In this document: positions 1 through 12,378 of the stretch, in pieces
Numbering within the stretch: the first letter of the stretch is position 1
Layout: each line of letters begins with the position of its first letter
Source: Sinomonas atrocyanea
Lineage (GTDB): Bacteria > Actinomycetota > Actinomycetes > Actinomycetales > Micrococcaceae
Assembly (NCBI RefSeq): GCF_030811715.1
Contig: NZ_JAUSRH010000006.1
Coordinates: 1-64,000 of the forward strand
Length of the DNA stretch: 64,000 nucleotides
Reading direction: 5' to 3'
Translations under genes and position numbers: made by a program
Notes under the pieces: generated by a model
Told to the model about the DNA's origin: nothing
What the model saw: the letters and a program-made list of their open reading frames with translations, nothing else
Database searches by the model: none

Positions 1-125
1 TCTCTCGTGGGACTCTAAAAAACACCCCGCCCGCGGGGGGGGGGTGGGGTCTCCTCACCCCCCCCAGCCTTTGTGTGGTGTGATTGGGGGGGGCCCCCCC
101 CCCCCCCCCCAAACCCCCCCCACAC
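1..125. other. Low-complexity G/C homopolymer stretch, probably low-quality contig end
   Basis: The first 125 bases hold runs of 7 to 20 consecutive G or C with no codon structure. Nothing else in the window looks like this. It is best read as a contig terminus with homopolymer errors. The open frame that runs through it (from position 73) should not be trusted as protein. Confidence 0.7.
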
Positions 126-183
126 TCGTCTGCTCGCACCGGGTGACCTTCGGCGGTATCCGCCCGAGCCCGCTGCGAGGAGC

Positions 184-3490
<3,307 letters not shown>

Positions 3491-3549
3491 TACCCTGCGT
3501 TGACGGCGTCCGGCTGCTGACGGCCCACCGCTGACCGCTCAGCCGCACT

Positions 3550-3583
3550 GAGGGCGGAGCCTGCACCCGCAGGCTCCGCCCTC
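3550..3583 (+). terminator. Intrinsic terminator after katG
   Basis: A 15-bp perfect GC-rich stem (3550-3564 with 3569-3583) with a 4-base ACCC loop, followed by TCTGCTT. It sits 60 bases after the katG stop. Confidence 0.85.
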
Positions 3584-3794
3584 TCTGCTTGCCCGACGCG
3601 CCCCCACATGACTCCCCGTGACTCCCCGTGACCGCCCGTGAACCCACCCTTGGGCGGGCCCCCGCCGCTCGTCCATGCTTGAACGCATGATCCCGCAGAC
3701 CCCCACCCGCACGGTGCGAATGCGCCGATGTCGGGCCCGTCGATAGGCCCCATCCGAGACCTGACGACCTGCGAGACCAAGGACTTCCCCTTCC
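3584..3794 (+). promoter_or_regulatory. Upstream region of the sulfur-assimilation-type operon, with three tandem decamers
   Basis: The intergenic region carries three head-to-tail 10-mers, ACTCCCCGTG twice and ACCGCCCGTG once (3611-3640), and a small inverted repeat CATGC-N6-GCATG (3674-3689). I recognise no riboswitch here. These are plausible regulator sites for the ABC/siroheme operon, but the promoter itself cannot be placed with confidence. Confidence 0.4.
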
Positions 3795-4979
3795 ATGAGC
3801 GAGACCACCAAGAACCCCGGGACCATCCGCATCACCGCCGACGCGGGGCCGCCGAAGCGGCGCCGCGGCCTCGCGCTCGGGATCGGTGCCGCCGTCGTCG
3901 TCGCCCTCCTCGGCGGGGCCACCGCGGTCGCCGCCGCCGTGATCGGCGGGGAGCAGCGCACGACGCCGGCCTCCGCCGCCGGGGTCCCCGCACCGCAGCT
4001 GCGGCTCGGCTACTTCGGCAACGTCACCCACGCCCCGGCGCTCGTGGGCGTCCAGGACGGCCTCTTCGCCAAGACGCTCAAGGACGCCGGCACGGACGGC
4101 TTCAGCACCCAGGTGTTCAACGCGGGCCCGGCCGCGGTCGAGGCGCTCAACGCCGGGGCGATCGACGCGGCCTACCTCGGCCCGAACCCCGCCATCAACT
4201 CCTTCGTGCAGAGCCACGGCGAGTCCCTCTCCGTGATCGCGGGGGCGGCCGCGGGCGGCGCGCAGCTCGTGGTCAGGCCCGGCATCACGGCCCCGGACCA
4301 GCTCAGGGGCGCGGTCCTCGCCACGCCCCAGCTCGGCGGCACCCAGGACGTGGCGCTGCGCGCCTACCTCGCCTCCAAGAACCTGAAGGCCAGCCCCAAC
4401 GGCGGCGGCGACGTCACGGTCAACCCGACCGACAACGCCCAGACCCTCAAGCTCTTCCAGGACGGCAAGATCGACGGCGCCTGGCTGCCCGAGCCCTGGG
4501 CCTCCCGCCTCGTCCTGCAGGCGGGCGCGAAGGTGCTCGTGGACGAGAAGGACCTGTGGGACGGCACTGGCACGGGCAAGCCCGGCCTGTTCCCGACCAC
4601 CATCCTCGTGGTCAACAGGGCCTTCGCCGCGCAGCACCCGCAGACCGTCGAGGCCCTGCTGCGCGGCCATGTCGCCGCCATCGACTGGCTGGGCCGAGCG
4701 ACCGCCGCCGAGAAGGCCGCGACCGTCAACGCGGCGCTGAAGAAGGCTGCCGGCTCCGCCCTGCCCGCGAACGTGATCGAGCGCGCCCTGGCCAACATCA
4801 CGTTCACCACCGACCCGCTCGCGGGCGCCTACCCCAAGCTCCTCGCCGACGGCGTTACCGCGGGCGTCACCAAGCCCGCGGACCTCCACGGCCTCTTCGA
4901 CCTGCGCGCCCTCAATGCCGTCCTCGCCCGGGGCCCCGGGCACGCCAAGGCCAGCGCCGCCGGCCTGGGCCAAGACTGA
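3795..4979 (+). CDS. SsuA/NMT1-like ABC transporter substrate-binding protein
   Basis: A 394-residue extracytoplasmic solute-binding protein. A basic segment (PPKRRRG) leads into a hydrophobic stretch at about residues 28-50, a signal anchor or signal peptide; no lipobox cysteine is visible. The mature part begins with PQLRLGYFGNVTHAPALVG, typical of the sulfonate/nitrate/taurine (SsuA/NMT1) family, and has GAIDAAYLGPNPAIN and KIDGAWLPEPWASR. It heads an operon with an ATPase, a permease, siroheme synthase and ferredoxin reductase. That context suggests uptake of sulfonate or another oxidised sulfur source for sulfite reduction; the substrate is inferred only. A weak AAGGA lies 11 bases before the ATG. 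Confidence 0.88.
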   Translation: MSETTKNPGTIRITADAGPPKRRRGLALGIGAAVVVALLGGATAVAAAVIGGEQRTTPASAAGVPAPQLRLGYFGNVTHAPALVGVQDGLFAKTLKDAGTDGFSTQVFNAGPAAVEALNAGAIDAAYLGPNPAINSFVQSHGESLSVIAGAAAGGAQLVVRPGITAPDQLRGAVLATPQLGGTQDVALRAYLASKNLKASPNGGGDVTVNPTDNAQTLKLFQDGKIDGAWLPEPWASRLVLQAGAKVLVDEKDLWDGTGTGKPGLFPTTILVVNRAFAAQHPQTVEALLRGHVAAIDWLGRATAAEKAATVNAALKKAAGSALPANVIERALANITFTTDPLAGAYPKLLADGVTAGVTKPADLHGLFDLRALNAVLARGPGHAKASAAGLGQD

Positions 4980-5023
4980 AGACCCGGAACTGGAAGCCAG
5001 GACTGGGAAGAAGGGACCCCGAC

Positions 5024-5749
5024 ATGACTGTGGTGCTCGAGAACCTCGGCAAGCGCTTCGGCGCCGGCGCTCCGGTGCTGGACGGCGTCACGGCCTCGAT
5101 CGGCCAGGGCGAGTTCGTCGCGCTCCTGGGCGCCTCGGGCTGCGGCAAGTCCACGCTGCTGAACATCATCGCCGGCCTCGAACGGCCCAGCGCGGGCGCG
5201 CTCGAGGTGCCGGCGGACGGCGCCGCCTTCATGTTCCAGGAGGCCGCCCTGTACCCCTGGCTCACCGCCCGCGGGAACATCGAGCTCGCCCTGCGCCTGC
5301 GCGGCGTGCCCAAGGGCGAGCGGCGGGCGCGCGCCGTCGAGCTCCTCGACCTCGTCCGCCTCGGCGAGGCCGCGGAGAAGCGCCCGCACGAGCTCTCCGG
5401 CGGCATGCGCCAGCGCGTCGCCCTCGCCCGCGCCCTGTCCCAGGACCGCCAGGTGCTCCTCATGGACGAGCCGTTCGCCGCGCTCGACGCCATCACCCGC
5501 GACCTCCTCCACGAGGAGCTCACCCGGATCTGGCGCGAGACCGGACGGACCATCATCTTCGTCACCCACAACGTCCGCGAGGCCGTGCGGCTGGGCCAGC
5601 GCATCCTGCTGCTCTCCTCGCGCCCCGGCCGCGTCGTCTCGGAGTGGGCGGTCGGCGACGCCGTCAAGCACGACGCCGGAGCCTCCGCCGCCCTCGCCAA
5701 CGAGCTCACCGCCCGCCTCCGGCAGGAGATCGCCCGCCATGCCAAGTAA
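5024..5749 (+). CDS. SsuB-like ABC transporter ATP-binding protein
   Basis: A 241-residue ATPase of the nitrate/sulfonate/taurine importer class. Walker A is GASGCGKST, the signature is LSGGMRQR, Walker B is VLLMDEPFAALD, and a switch histidine lies in FVTHN. The frame is open far upstream, but the ATG at 5024 gives the family's normal N-terminus (MTVVLENLGKRFG). It follows the binding protein by 44 bases and its last codons overlap the permease start, so the three are co-translated parts of one importer. Confidence 0.93.
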   Translation: MTVVLENLGKRFGAGAPVLDGVTASIGQGEFVALLGASGCGKSTLLNIIAGLERPSAGALEVPADGAAFMFQEAALYPWLTARGNIELALRLRGVPKGERRARAVELLDLVRLGEAAEKRPHELSGGMRQRVALARALSQDRQVLLMDEPFAALDAITRDLLHEELTRIWRETGRTIIFVTHNVREAVRLGQRILLLSSRPGRVVSEWAVGDAVKHDAGASAALANELTARLRQEIARHAK

Positions 5750-6629
5750 CCCCACGCTCACGGAGCCGGCCTCCCTCGACGCCGAGCTCGCCGCCATCGA
5801 GGCCGGCCTGGACGAGCTCCAGTCGGACACCGTGCGGCGGCGCCGGGACCTCTCCCGGGTGCTCCTGCCGCTCATCGCCGTCGTGGTCCTCGTCCTCGCC
5901 TGGCAGCTCTACGTCACCCTCGGGCTCAAGCGCCGCGACCTCGTCCCCGGCCCCCTCGACGTCGCCGCCTCCCTCGGACAGCTGTGGGCCGAGGGCAAGG
6001 CCCAGGAGGCCGTGTGGACCTCACTCCAGCGCGGCCTGCTCGGCTTCGCCGTGAGCGTGGTCGTGGCCACCCCGCTCGGCCTGCTCCTGGGCCAGGTGAA
6101 GACGCTGCGCCGGGCGTTCGGACCGCTCATCTCCGGCCTGCAGGTCCTGCCGTCCGTCGCGTGGGTCCCCGCCGCGATCATCTGGTTCGGGCTCACCGAC
6201 GCGACCGTCTACTTCGTGGTGCTCATGGGGGCCATCCCCTCGATCGTCAACGGGCTCATCTCCGGGATCGACCAGGTCCCGCCGCAGTACCGCTCCGTCG
6301 CGAAGGTCCTGGGCGCCTCCCGGGCCGAGCTCGCGCTCCAGATCATCCTCCCCGCGGCCCTGCCCGGCTACGTCGCCGGGCTCAAGCAGGGCTGGGCGTT
6401 CTCGTGGCGCTCCCTCATGGCGGCGGAGATCATCGCGGTGGGCGGAACGCTCGGCTTCGGGCTCGGCTCGCTCCTGGACCAGGGCCGCACGCTCAGCGAC
6501 ATGGGCGTGGTCATGGGTGCGATCCTGATCATCCTCGCCGTCGGCATCGCGATCGAGCTCGCGGTCTTCTCACCCCTCGAGCGGCGCCTCCTGGCACGCC
6601 GCGGACTTCTCACCGGAGGCACGCGATGA
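5739..6629 (+). CDS. SsuC-like ABC transporter permease
   Basis: A 296-residue inner-membrane permease with about six hydrophobic segments between residues 40 and 285. The loop around SRAELALQIILPAALPGYVAG is the EAA-type contact with the ATPase. The gene overlaps the ATPase gene by 11 bases, and its own stop overlaps the next start in an ATGA, so translation is coupled along the operon. It forms the membrane channel for the importer encoded by the two genes upstream. Confidence 0.93.
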   Translation: MPSNPTLTEPASLDAELAAIEAGLDELQSDTVRRRRDLSRVLLPLIAVVVLVLAWQLYVTLGLKRRDLVPGPLDVAASLGQLWAEGKAQEAVWTSLQRGLLGFAVSVVVATPLGLLLGQVKTLRRAFGPLISGLQVLPSVAWVPAAIIWFGLTDATVYFVVLMGAIPSIVNGLISGIDQVPPQYRSVAKVLGASRAELALQIILPAALPGYVAGLKQGWAFSWRSLMAAEIIAVGGTLGFGLGSLLDQGRTLSDMGVVMGAILIILAVGIAIELAVFSPLERRLLARRGLLTGGTR

Positions 6630-7858
6630 GCGGCATCGACCTGTACCCCACCTCCCTGCGACTGCTGGGCCGCGACGTGCTCGTAGTCGGCGGCGGGAAG
6701 GTCGCCGCCCGCCGCGCGCAGGGCCTGCTCGACGCCGGCGCGAAGGTGACCGTCGTGGCGCCCGAGGCGGCGCACGACGTCGTCCGCCTGGCGGAGGCTG
6801 GAGTCGTCGCCTGGGCGCGCCGCGGCTACGAGACGGCCGACCTCGAAGGTGTGTGGTTCGTCCAGACCGCGACCGGGGTGCCCGCCGTGGACGCGCGCGT
6901 CGCGGCCGAGGCCGAGGAGCGCCGGATCTGGTGCGTCAACGCCGCCGACCACGAGTCCTCCGCCGCCTGGACCCCTGCCACAGCCCGGGTCGACGACGTG
7001 ACCGTCGCGGTGAACGCCGGGGGAGACCCTCGCCGCGCCAAGGCCCTCAAGGACGCGGTGGCCCTCGCGCTGCGCACCGGCAAGCTCCCGCTGCGCCGGC
7101 GCCGGCAGTTCGCAGGGCGCGTCGCCCTCGTCGGCGGCGGTCCCGGCGACACCGGGCTCATCACGGTCCGCGGGCGGACCCTCCTCGCCGAGGCGGACGT
7201 GGTCGTGGCCGACAGGCTCGGCCCGCGCGGACTCCTCGAGGAGCTCGGGGACGGAGTGCGCGTCATCGAGGTCGGCAAGGCCCCCGGCGCGCACACGGCC
7301 ACCCAGGACGAGATCAACGAGATCCTCGTCCGCGAGGCGCAGGCCGGCAACGTCGTGGTGCGGCTCAAGGGCGGCGATCCCTACGTCCTCGGCCGCGGCG
7401 GCGAGGAGGCCGCGTTCTGCCGGCGCCACGGCGTCGACGTCGAGGTGGTCCCCGGGGTCACGAGTGCCGTATCCGTTCCCGCGGCGGCCGGGATCCCGGT
7501 CACCCACCGCGGCCTCGCGACCGGATTCAGCGTCGCCACCGGCCACGACGAGCTGACCGAGCTCCCCGCGCGGCCCGACCACACCATCGTCCTGCTCATG
7601 GGCGTGCGCCGGCTCGCGGACTCCGCCGCGGTCCTGCGCTCGCGCGGGCTCGGCGACTCGACGCCGGTCGCGATCGTCGAGCGCGGCTGGACCCCCGAGC
7701 AGCGCGTCACCATCGGCACACTGGGTACGATCGTTGATCGGGCCCGCGCCGTCGGCGTCGCGAATCCCGCCGTGATCGTCATCGGCGACGTCGTCCGCGT
7801 GAGCCCCTACGCGCCGTCGGACGTCGCCGAGGCCCCCCTCTCCACGAACCGCCAGTGA
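6626..7858 (+). CDS. cobA: Siroheme synthase: uroporphyrinogen-III C-methyltransferase with CysG-type N-terminal domain
   Basis: A 410-residue fusion that makes siroheme, the prosthetic group of sulfite and nitrite reductases. The N-terminal ~150 residues are a Rossmann precorrin-2 dehydrogenase/ferrochelatase domain (VLVVGGGKVAARRAQ). From about residue 165 the SAM-dependent methyltransferase follows, with VALVGGGPGDTGLITVRG and VVRLKGGDPYVLGRGGEE. The start overlaps the permease stop as ATGA. It lies between the importer and the ferredoxin reductase, which supports a role in assimilatory sulfite reduction. No sulfite reductase or cysHDN genes are visible in the window. Confidence 0.93.
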   Translation: MSGIDLYPTSLRLLGRDVLVVGGGKVAARRAQGLLDAGAKVTVVAPEAAHDVVRLAEAGVVAWARRGYETADLEGVWFVQTATGVPAVDARVAAEAEERRIWCVNAADHESSAAWTPATARVDDVTVAVNAGGDPRRAKALKDAVALALRTGKLPLRRRRQFAGRVALVGGGPGDTGLITVRGRTLLAEADVVVADRLGPRGLLEELGDGVRVIEVGKAPGAHTATQDEINEILVREAQAGNVVVRLKGGDPYVLGRGGEEAAFCRRHGVDVEVVPGVTSAVSVPAAAGIPVTHRGLATGFSVATGHDELTELPARPDHTIVLLMGVRRLADSAAVLRSRGLGDSTPVAIVERGWTPEQRVTIGTLGTIVDRARAVGVANPAVIVIGDVVRVSPYAPSDVAEAPLSTNRQ

Positions 7859-7886
7859 CCCGAAGAAGAAGCCAGAAGGAAACCCC

Positions 7887-9332
7887 GTGACGAACTCCCA
7901 GCAGCGCCCGCTGCGCATCGCCATCATCGGCTCCGGCCCGGCGGGCGTCTACGCCGCAGACCTGCTCACCAAGAGCGCCCCCGTCGCCTCCGGCGAGCTG
8001 ACGCTCAGCATCGACCTCTTCGACCGCTACCCGGCCCCGTACGGGCTGATCCGCTACGGCGTGGCCCCGGACCATCCGCGGATCAAGGGCATCGTCAACG
8101 CCCTGCACAAGGTGCTCGACCGCGGCGACATCCGCTTCTTCGGCAACGTGGACTACGGCACGGACCTGTCGCTCGAGGACCTGCAGCGCCACTACGACGC
8201 CGTGATCTTCGCCACGGGTGCCATCAAGGACGCCGACCTGAACATCCCCGGCGTCGAGCTGACGGGCTCCTTCGGCGCCGCCGACTTCGTCTCCTGGTAC
8301 GACGGGCACCCGGACGTGCCGCGCGAGTGGCCGCTCACGGCGAAGGAGATCGCGGTGATCGGCAACGGCAACGTGGCCCTCGACGTGGCCCGCGTCCTGT
8401 CCAAGCACGCCGACGAGCTCCTCGTCACCGAGATCCCGGACAACGTCTACCGGGCCCTCAAGTCCAGCCCGGTCACCGATGTGCACGTGTTCGGCCGCCG
8501 CGGCCCGGCACAGGTGAAGTTCACCCCGCTCGAGCTGCGCGAGCTGTCCCACTCGCATGACGTCGACATCGTGCTCTACCCGGAGGACTTCGAGTTCGAC
8601 GAGGCCTCGGACCGCGAGATCCAGACCAACAACCAGGTCAAGACCATGGTCGGCACGCTCACCAACTGGATCGCCGAGCAGCCCGAGGACCCGGCGGAGC
8701 TCACCGCGTCCCGCCGCCTCCACCTGCACTTCCTGCAGAGCCCGGTGGAGGTCGTGGACTCGCCCGAGACGCCCGGCCACGTGGCTGGGATCCGGTTCGA
8801 GCGCCAGGAGCTCGACGGGACGGGCAACGTCCGGGGGACCGGCGAGTTCGTGGACTACCCCGTCCAGGCCGTCTACCGCGCCATCGGGTACTTCGGCTCG
8901 GCCCTGCCCGGGCTCGAGTTCGACCACCGCCGTGGCGTCGTCCCGAACGACGGCGGCCGCGTCCTCGGCGCCGACGGCGAGTTCGTGCCCGGCGTCTACA
9001 CGACCGGGTGGATCAAGCGCGGCCCCGTGGGCCTCATCGGCCACACCAAGGGCGACGCCCTCGAGACCATCGGCCACCTCCTGGCCGCGCGCGAGGATCT
9101 CCCCGCCGCCGCGGAGCCCAGCGAGGCCGCCGTCCAGGAGCTGCTCGAGGCCCGCGGCGTCGAGTACACGACGTGGGAGGGCTGGCTCGCCCTCGACGCG
9201 CACGAGAAGGCCCTCGGCGCCGCCGCCGAGCCCGCGCCCACGCACAAGGGCGAGGTCGCGCGCGAGCGCGTCAAGGTGGTCTCCCGCGAGGAGATGGTCG
9301 CGATCTCGAACGGCGCCCCCGTCGCCGGCTGA
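7887..9332 (+). CDS. fprA: FAD-dependent ferredoxin-NADP+ reductase, copy 1
   Basis: A 481-residue flavoprotein of the adrenodoxin-reductase/FprA type that moves electrons between NADPH and ferredoxin. It has the FAD motif IAIIGSGPAGVYAAD at the N-terminus, the NADP motif IAVIGNGNVALDVARVL at about residue 153, and YTTGWIKRGPVGLIGHTKGD near the C-terminus. The GTG start follows AGAAGGAAACCCC. As last gene of the importer/siroheme operon it can supply reduced ferredoxin to sulfite reductase. A close paralogue lies at 16644-18107. It ends 5 bases from the convergent pucR stop. Confidence 0.95.
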   Translation: MTNSQQRPLRIAIIGSGPAGVYAADLLTKSAPVASGELTLSIDLFDRYPAPYGLIRYGVAPDHPRIKGIVNALHKVLDRGDIRFFGNVDYGTDLSLEDLQRHYDAVIFATGAIKDADLNIPGVELTGSFGAADFVSWYDGHPDVPREWPLTAKEIAVIGNGNVALDVARVLSKHADELLVTEIPDNVYRALKSSPVTDVHVFGRRGPAQVKFTPLELRELSHSHDVDIVLYPEDFEFDEASDREIQTNNQVKTMVGTLTNWIAEQPEDPAELTASRRLHLHFLQSPVEVVDSPETPGHVAGIRFERQELDGTGNVRGTGEFVDYPVQAVYRAIGYFGSALPGLEFDHRRGVVPNDGGRVLGADGEFVPGVYTTGWIKRGPVGLIGHTKGDALETIGHLLAAREDLPAAAEPSEAAVQELLEARGVEYTTWEGWLALDAHEKALGAAAEPAPTHKGEVARERVKVVSREEMVAISNGAPVAG

Positions 9333-9337
9333 CGGGC

Positions 9338-10771
9338 TCAGGCCTTGGCGACCTTCTTCACCGCGAGCGCGAGGTACAGCTGCACCCGGTCGGCGGTCAC
9401 GGCCGGGTCGTACCCCGTGAGCTCGGCGATCTGCCCGAGCCGGTAGCGCACGGTGTTCCGGTGCAGGTTGAGCTGCTCGGCCACCTGCGCCACCGAGCCG
9501 TTGAGGTTCAGGTACGTCTCGAGCGTGTGCACGAGCTCCGAGCCGTGCTGCCGGTCGAACCGGACCAGCGGGCCCACGGCCTCGCCGGCCATGTCGGCGA
9601 GCGGCACGTCCTCGCTCGCGAGCAGCAGGGACGTGATGCTCAGGCGCTCGGGCTCGTTGACGTCGAGCCCGCGCCCGGCCGCCTCCTTGGCCTCGAAGTA
9701 GCTCCACCGCAGGCCGTTCGGCTTGGTGTACGAGCCGCCGATCCCGATCGTCGCGTGGATCCCCGCCTCGGTGAGGTGGTCGGACAGTGCGCGGCCCAGC
9801 CCGGGTGCGCGGGCGCCGTCGTCCTCCACCACGACGACGAGGTCCCGGTCGAGCGTCGCGGTGACCGCGCCGTCGAGCGCGGCCGGGAGGGTGGTGCCGC
9901 GGAGGTTGCGGTGGTGCGCGGCGGACTCGGCGAGGATCACCACGTTGCGTTTGGTCGAGTTGATCCCGGTCCCGGCGAGGCGGCGGGAGGCCTCGTCGGC
10001 GTCGAGGGTCCCGCGCACCACGTCGTTGACCACCTGCCCGGTCAGCGCCCGCTGGGCCTGGCGCTGCTTCATGAGGTTGCTGAGCTCGATGCTGATGAGG
10101 TTCTGGGCGTAGGAGATGATGCCCGTGTCCTCGAAGGGCTTCTTGGCCCAGAGGGTGCATGCGTCGCGGCGGCCGGTGGGAATGGGGAAGGGCACCCACC
10201 GGTCCATCGACGGCATGCCGGCCTCCGGGCTGGAGGCGTAGAGCTGGGCGGTGAACTGGGTCAGGATCAGCTCCGTGCCGAGCATGGAGCCGAGGTGGCG
10301 GAGCAGCTCTTGGAGGCCGCCGCCGGTCAGGAGCGAGCGGGCGAGCACCTGGTGGGCGGCGATGAGGCGCTCGAGGCTCGCGTAGTGGTCGGAGGAGTGC
10401 GAGTCGGCGACGAGCTTGCCGATGGCCATGAAGGGGGTGCGGTAGGGCACCTCGACCACGGGGACGCCCCACCGATTGGCCTCGGCGATGAGCGCCGGCG
10501 GGATGGAGTCGTGGCCGAGGGCCACGCCGAAGCCGATCCCGAGGGCGCCGGCGCGCTGGAGGACGCGCACGAACCGCCGCTGCTCGGCCGCGGTGCGCTG
10601 GCGCACGCCGGTGGTGAGGACGAGCTCGCCGCCGGTGAGGAACGGGGCCGGGTTCTCGAGCTCCGTGACGGCAACCCAGCGGATCTCCTCGCGCAGCGTC
10701 GAGGTGGCCGAGCCGGCGAGCCGCAGGCCGAGGTCGGGGTGCGCGAGAAGGTCGGCGAGGGTCAGGGCCAT
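9338..10771 (-). CDS. PucR-family transcriptional regulator
   Basis: A 477-residue regulator with the N-terminal PucR domain (LTLADLLAHPDLGLRLAGS), a GGDEF-like middle region and a C-terminal HTH_30 helix-turn-helix (GSVAQVAEQLNLHRNTVRYRL). The frame extends 25 codons further, but a -10 box (TATCAT, 10784-10779) lies 7 bases before the ATG at 10771, so the mRNA is probably leaderless and starts there. It is divergent from gabT with a 14-bp inverted repeat between them, so control of GABA or amine catabolism is likely. It is convergent with fprA. Confidence 0.9.
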   Translation of the reverse strand: MALTLADLLAHPDLGLRLAGSATSTLREEIRWVAVTELENPAPFLTGGELVLTTGVRQRTAAEQRRFVRVLQRAGALGIGFGVALGHDSIPPALIAEANRWGVPVVEVPYRTPFMAIGKLVADSHSSDHYASLERLIAAHQVLARSLLTGGGLQELLRHLGSMLGTELILTQFTAQLYASSPEAGMPSMDRWVPFPIPTGRRDACTLWAKKPFEDTGIISYAQNLISIELSNLMKQRQAQRALTGQVVNDVVRGTLDADEASRRLAGTGINSTKRNVVILAESAAHHRNLRGTTLPAALDGAVTATLDRDLVVVVEDDGARAPGLGRALSDHLTEAGIHATIGIGGSYTKPNGLRWSYFEAKEAAGRGLDVNEPERLSITSLLLASEDVPLADMAGEAVGPLVRFDRQHGSELVHTLETYLNLNGSVAQVAEQLNLHRNTVRYRLGQIAELTGYDPAVTADRVQLYLALAVKKVAKA

Positions 10772-10797
10772 GCCCTCAATGATAGGGGAGCAGGCTA

Positions 10798-10839
10798 GCC
10801 GATCGCACGAGAGCGACGGCGAAGCCTCGTGCGATCGGC
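10798..10839. promoter_or_regulatory. 14-bp inverted repeat operator between pucR and gabT
   Basis: Arms GCCGATCGCACGAG (10798-10811) and CTCGTGCGATCGGC (10826-10839) are perfect complements with a 14-base spacer. The left arm overlaps the likely -35 of pucR (10802-10807). The right arm ends just upstream of the gabT -35 region, with a gabT -10 candidate TAGGTT at 10866-10871. This placement fits autorepression of pucR and activation of gabT by PucR. Confidence 0.7.
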
Positions 10840-10896
10840 CATTCATCGTGTGGCGTGTCTCGCACTAGGTTGGGACCGACGAAAGGAACCCCAGTC

Positions 10897-12258
10897 ATGG
10901 ACATCCAGTACCGCCTCGAGCAGAAGCGCAAGGTCCTCGCGGACTTCCCCGGCCCCCGCTCCCTCGAGCTCGCCGCCCGCCGCGCCCAGGCCGTCGCCGC
11001 GGGTGTCGCCTCGTCCGTCCCGGTCTACGTCGCGGACGCCGACGGCGGCATCATCCACGACGTCGACGGCAACTCCTTCATCGACCTCGGCTCCGGCATC
11101 GCCGTGACCACCGTCGGCGCCTCCGACGCCGCCGTCGTGGGCGCCGTCAAGGAGCAGGTCGAGCACTTCACCCACACCTGCTTCATGGTGTCCCCGTACG
11201 AGGGCTACGTCGCCGTGGCCGAGAAGCTCAACCAGCTGACCCCCGGCGAGCACGCCAAGCGGACCGTGCTGTTCAACTCCGGCGCCGAGGCCGTCGAGAA
11301 CGCCATCAAGATCGCCCGCATCGCCACCGGCCGCACCGCCGTCGTCGCCTTCGACCATGCCTACCACGGCCGCACCAACCTCACGATGGGCCTCACCGCG
11401 AAGGCCATGCCGTACAAGCACGGGTTCGGCCCGTTCGCCGGCGAGGTCTACCGGGCGCCCATGAGCTACCCGTTCCGTGAGGAGAACCCGCAGATCACGG
11501 GCAAGGAGGCCGCCGAGCGCGCCATCCTCATGATGAGCAAGCAGATCGGCGCGGACCAGATCGCGGCCATCATCATCGAGCCCATCCAGGGCGAGGGCGG
11601 CTTCATCGTCCCGGCCGACGGCTTCCTCCCGCGACTGGCGGAGTTCGCCAAGGAGAACGGCATCGTCTTCATCGCGGACGAGGTCCAGTCCGGGTTCGCC
11701 CGCACCGGCGAGTGGTTCGCCGTCCAGCACGAGGGCGTGGTCCCGGACCTCGTCACCACCGCCAAGGGCATCGCCGGCGGCATGCCGCTCTCGGCCGTGA
11801 CCGGCCGCGCCGAGCTGCTCGACGCCGTCCACGGTGGCGGCCTCGGCGGCACGTACGGCGGCAACCCCGTCGCATGCGCCGCTGCGCTCGCGGCGATCGA
11901 CACCATGGAGACCCAGGACCTCCGGGGCCGCGCCCGCGAGATCGAGGCCACCGTCAAGGAGCGCCTCGGCAAGCTCCAGGCGGAGCTCGGCGAGGCGAGC
12001 ATCATCGGCGAGGTCCGCGGCCGCGGAGCCATGCTCGCCCTCGAGTTCGTCGAGCGCGGCAGCGCCTCCACGGCCAAGGTCCCGGACGCCGCGGCGACGA
12101 AGAAGATCGCCGAGTACTGCCTCAAGGAGGGCGTCATCATCCTCACCTGCGGCACGTACGGCAACGTCGTCCGCCTCCTGCCGCCGCTCGTGATCTCGGA
12201 CGAACTGCTCGCCGACGCGCTCGACGTGCTCGAGGCGGCCATCCGCTCCGTCGCGTAG
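10897..12258 (+). CDS. gabT: 4-aminobutyrate aminotransferase
   Basis: A 453-residue class-III PLP aminotransferase that converts GABA and 2-oxoglutarate to succinate semialdehyde and glutamate. Visible signatures are NSGAEAVENAIKIAR, the PLP aspartate region IVFIADEVQSGFARTG, and the Schiff-base lysine in TTAKGIAGGMPLSAVTGR. The ATG at 10897 is preceded by GAAAGGAAC. It is divergent from a PucR-family regulator with a shared palindromic operator. No succinate semialdehyde dehydrogenase is nearby, so the second step of the GABA shunt must be elsewhere. Confidence 0.93.
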   Translation: MDIQYRLEQKRKVLADFPGPRSLELAARRAQAVAAGVASSVPVYVADADGGIIHDVDGNSFIDLGSGIAVTTVGASDAAVVGAVKEQVEHFTHTCFMVSPYEGYVAVAEKLNQLTPGEHAKRTVLFNSGAEAVENAIKIARIATGRTAVVAFDHAYHGRTNLTMGLTAKAMPYKHGFGPFAGEVYRAPMSYPFREENPQITGKEAAERAILMMSKQIGADQIAAIIIEPIQGEGGFIVPADGFLPRLAEFAKENGIVFIADEVQSGFARTGEWFAVQHEGVVPDLVTTAKGIAGGMPLSAVTGRAELLDAVHGGGLGGTYGGNPVACAAALAAIDTMETQDLRGRAREIEATVKERLGKLQAELGEASIIGEVRGRGAMLALEFVERGSASTAKVPDAAATKKIAEYCLKEGVIILTCGTYGNVVRLLPPLVISDELLADALDVLEAAIRSVA

Positions 12259-12348
12259 CGGCACAGGTCCTCCAGCGAGCCTCCGGCGACACGGCCCTCT
12301 GCGGGCCGACCGGCCGGTAGAGTCTGCGGTACCAAGCTGCAGACCGGA

Positions 12349-12378
12349 CGAGGGCGCCCGGGATCCCGGGCGCCCTCG
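12349..12378. terminator. Perfect 30-bp GC palindrome after gabT
   Basis: Fifteen bases on each side of the centre at 12363/12364 are perfectly complementary (arm CGAGGGCGCCCGGGA). It can act as the gabT terminator. However, a -10 candidate TAGAGT (12318-12323) lies upstream of it, so it may also sit in the 5' leader of the stress-protein gene that starts at 12415. Confidence 0.6.
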
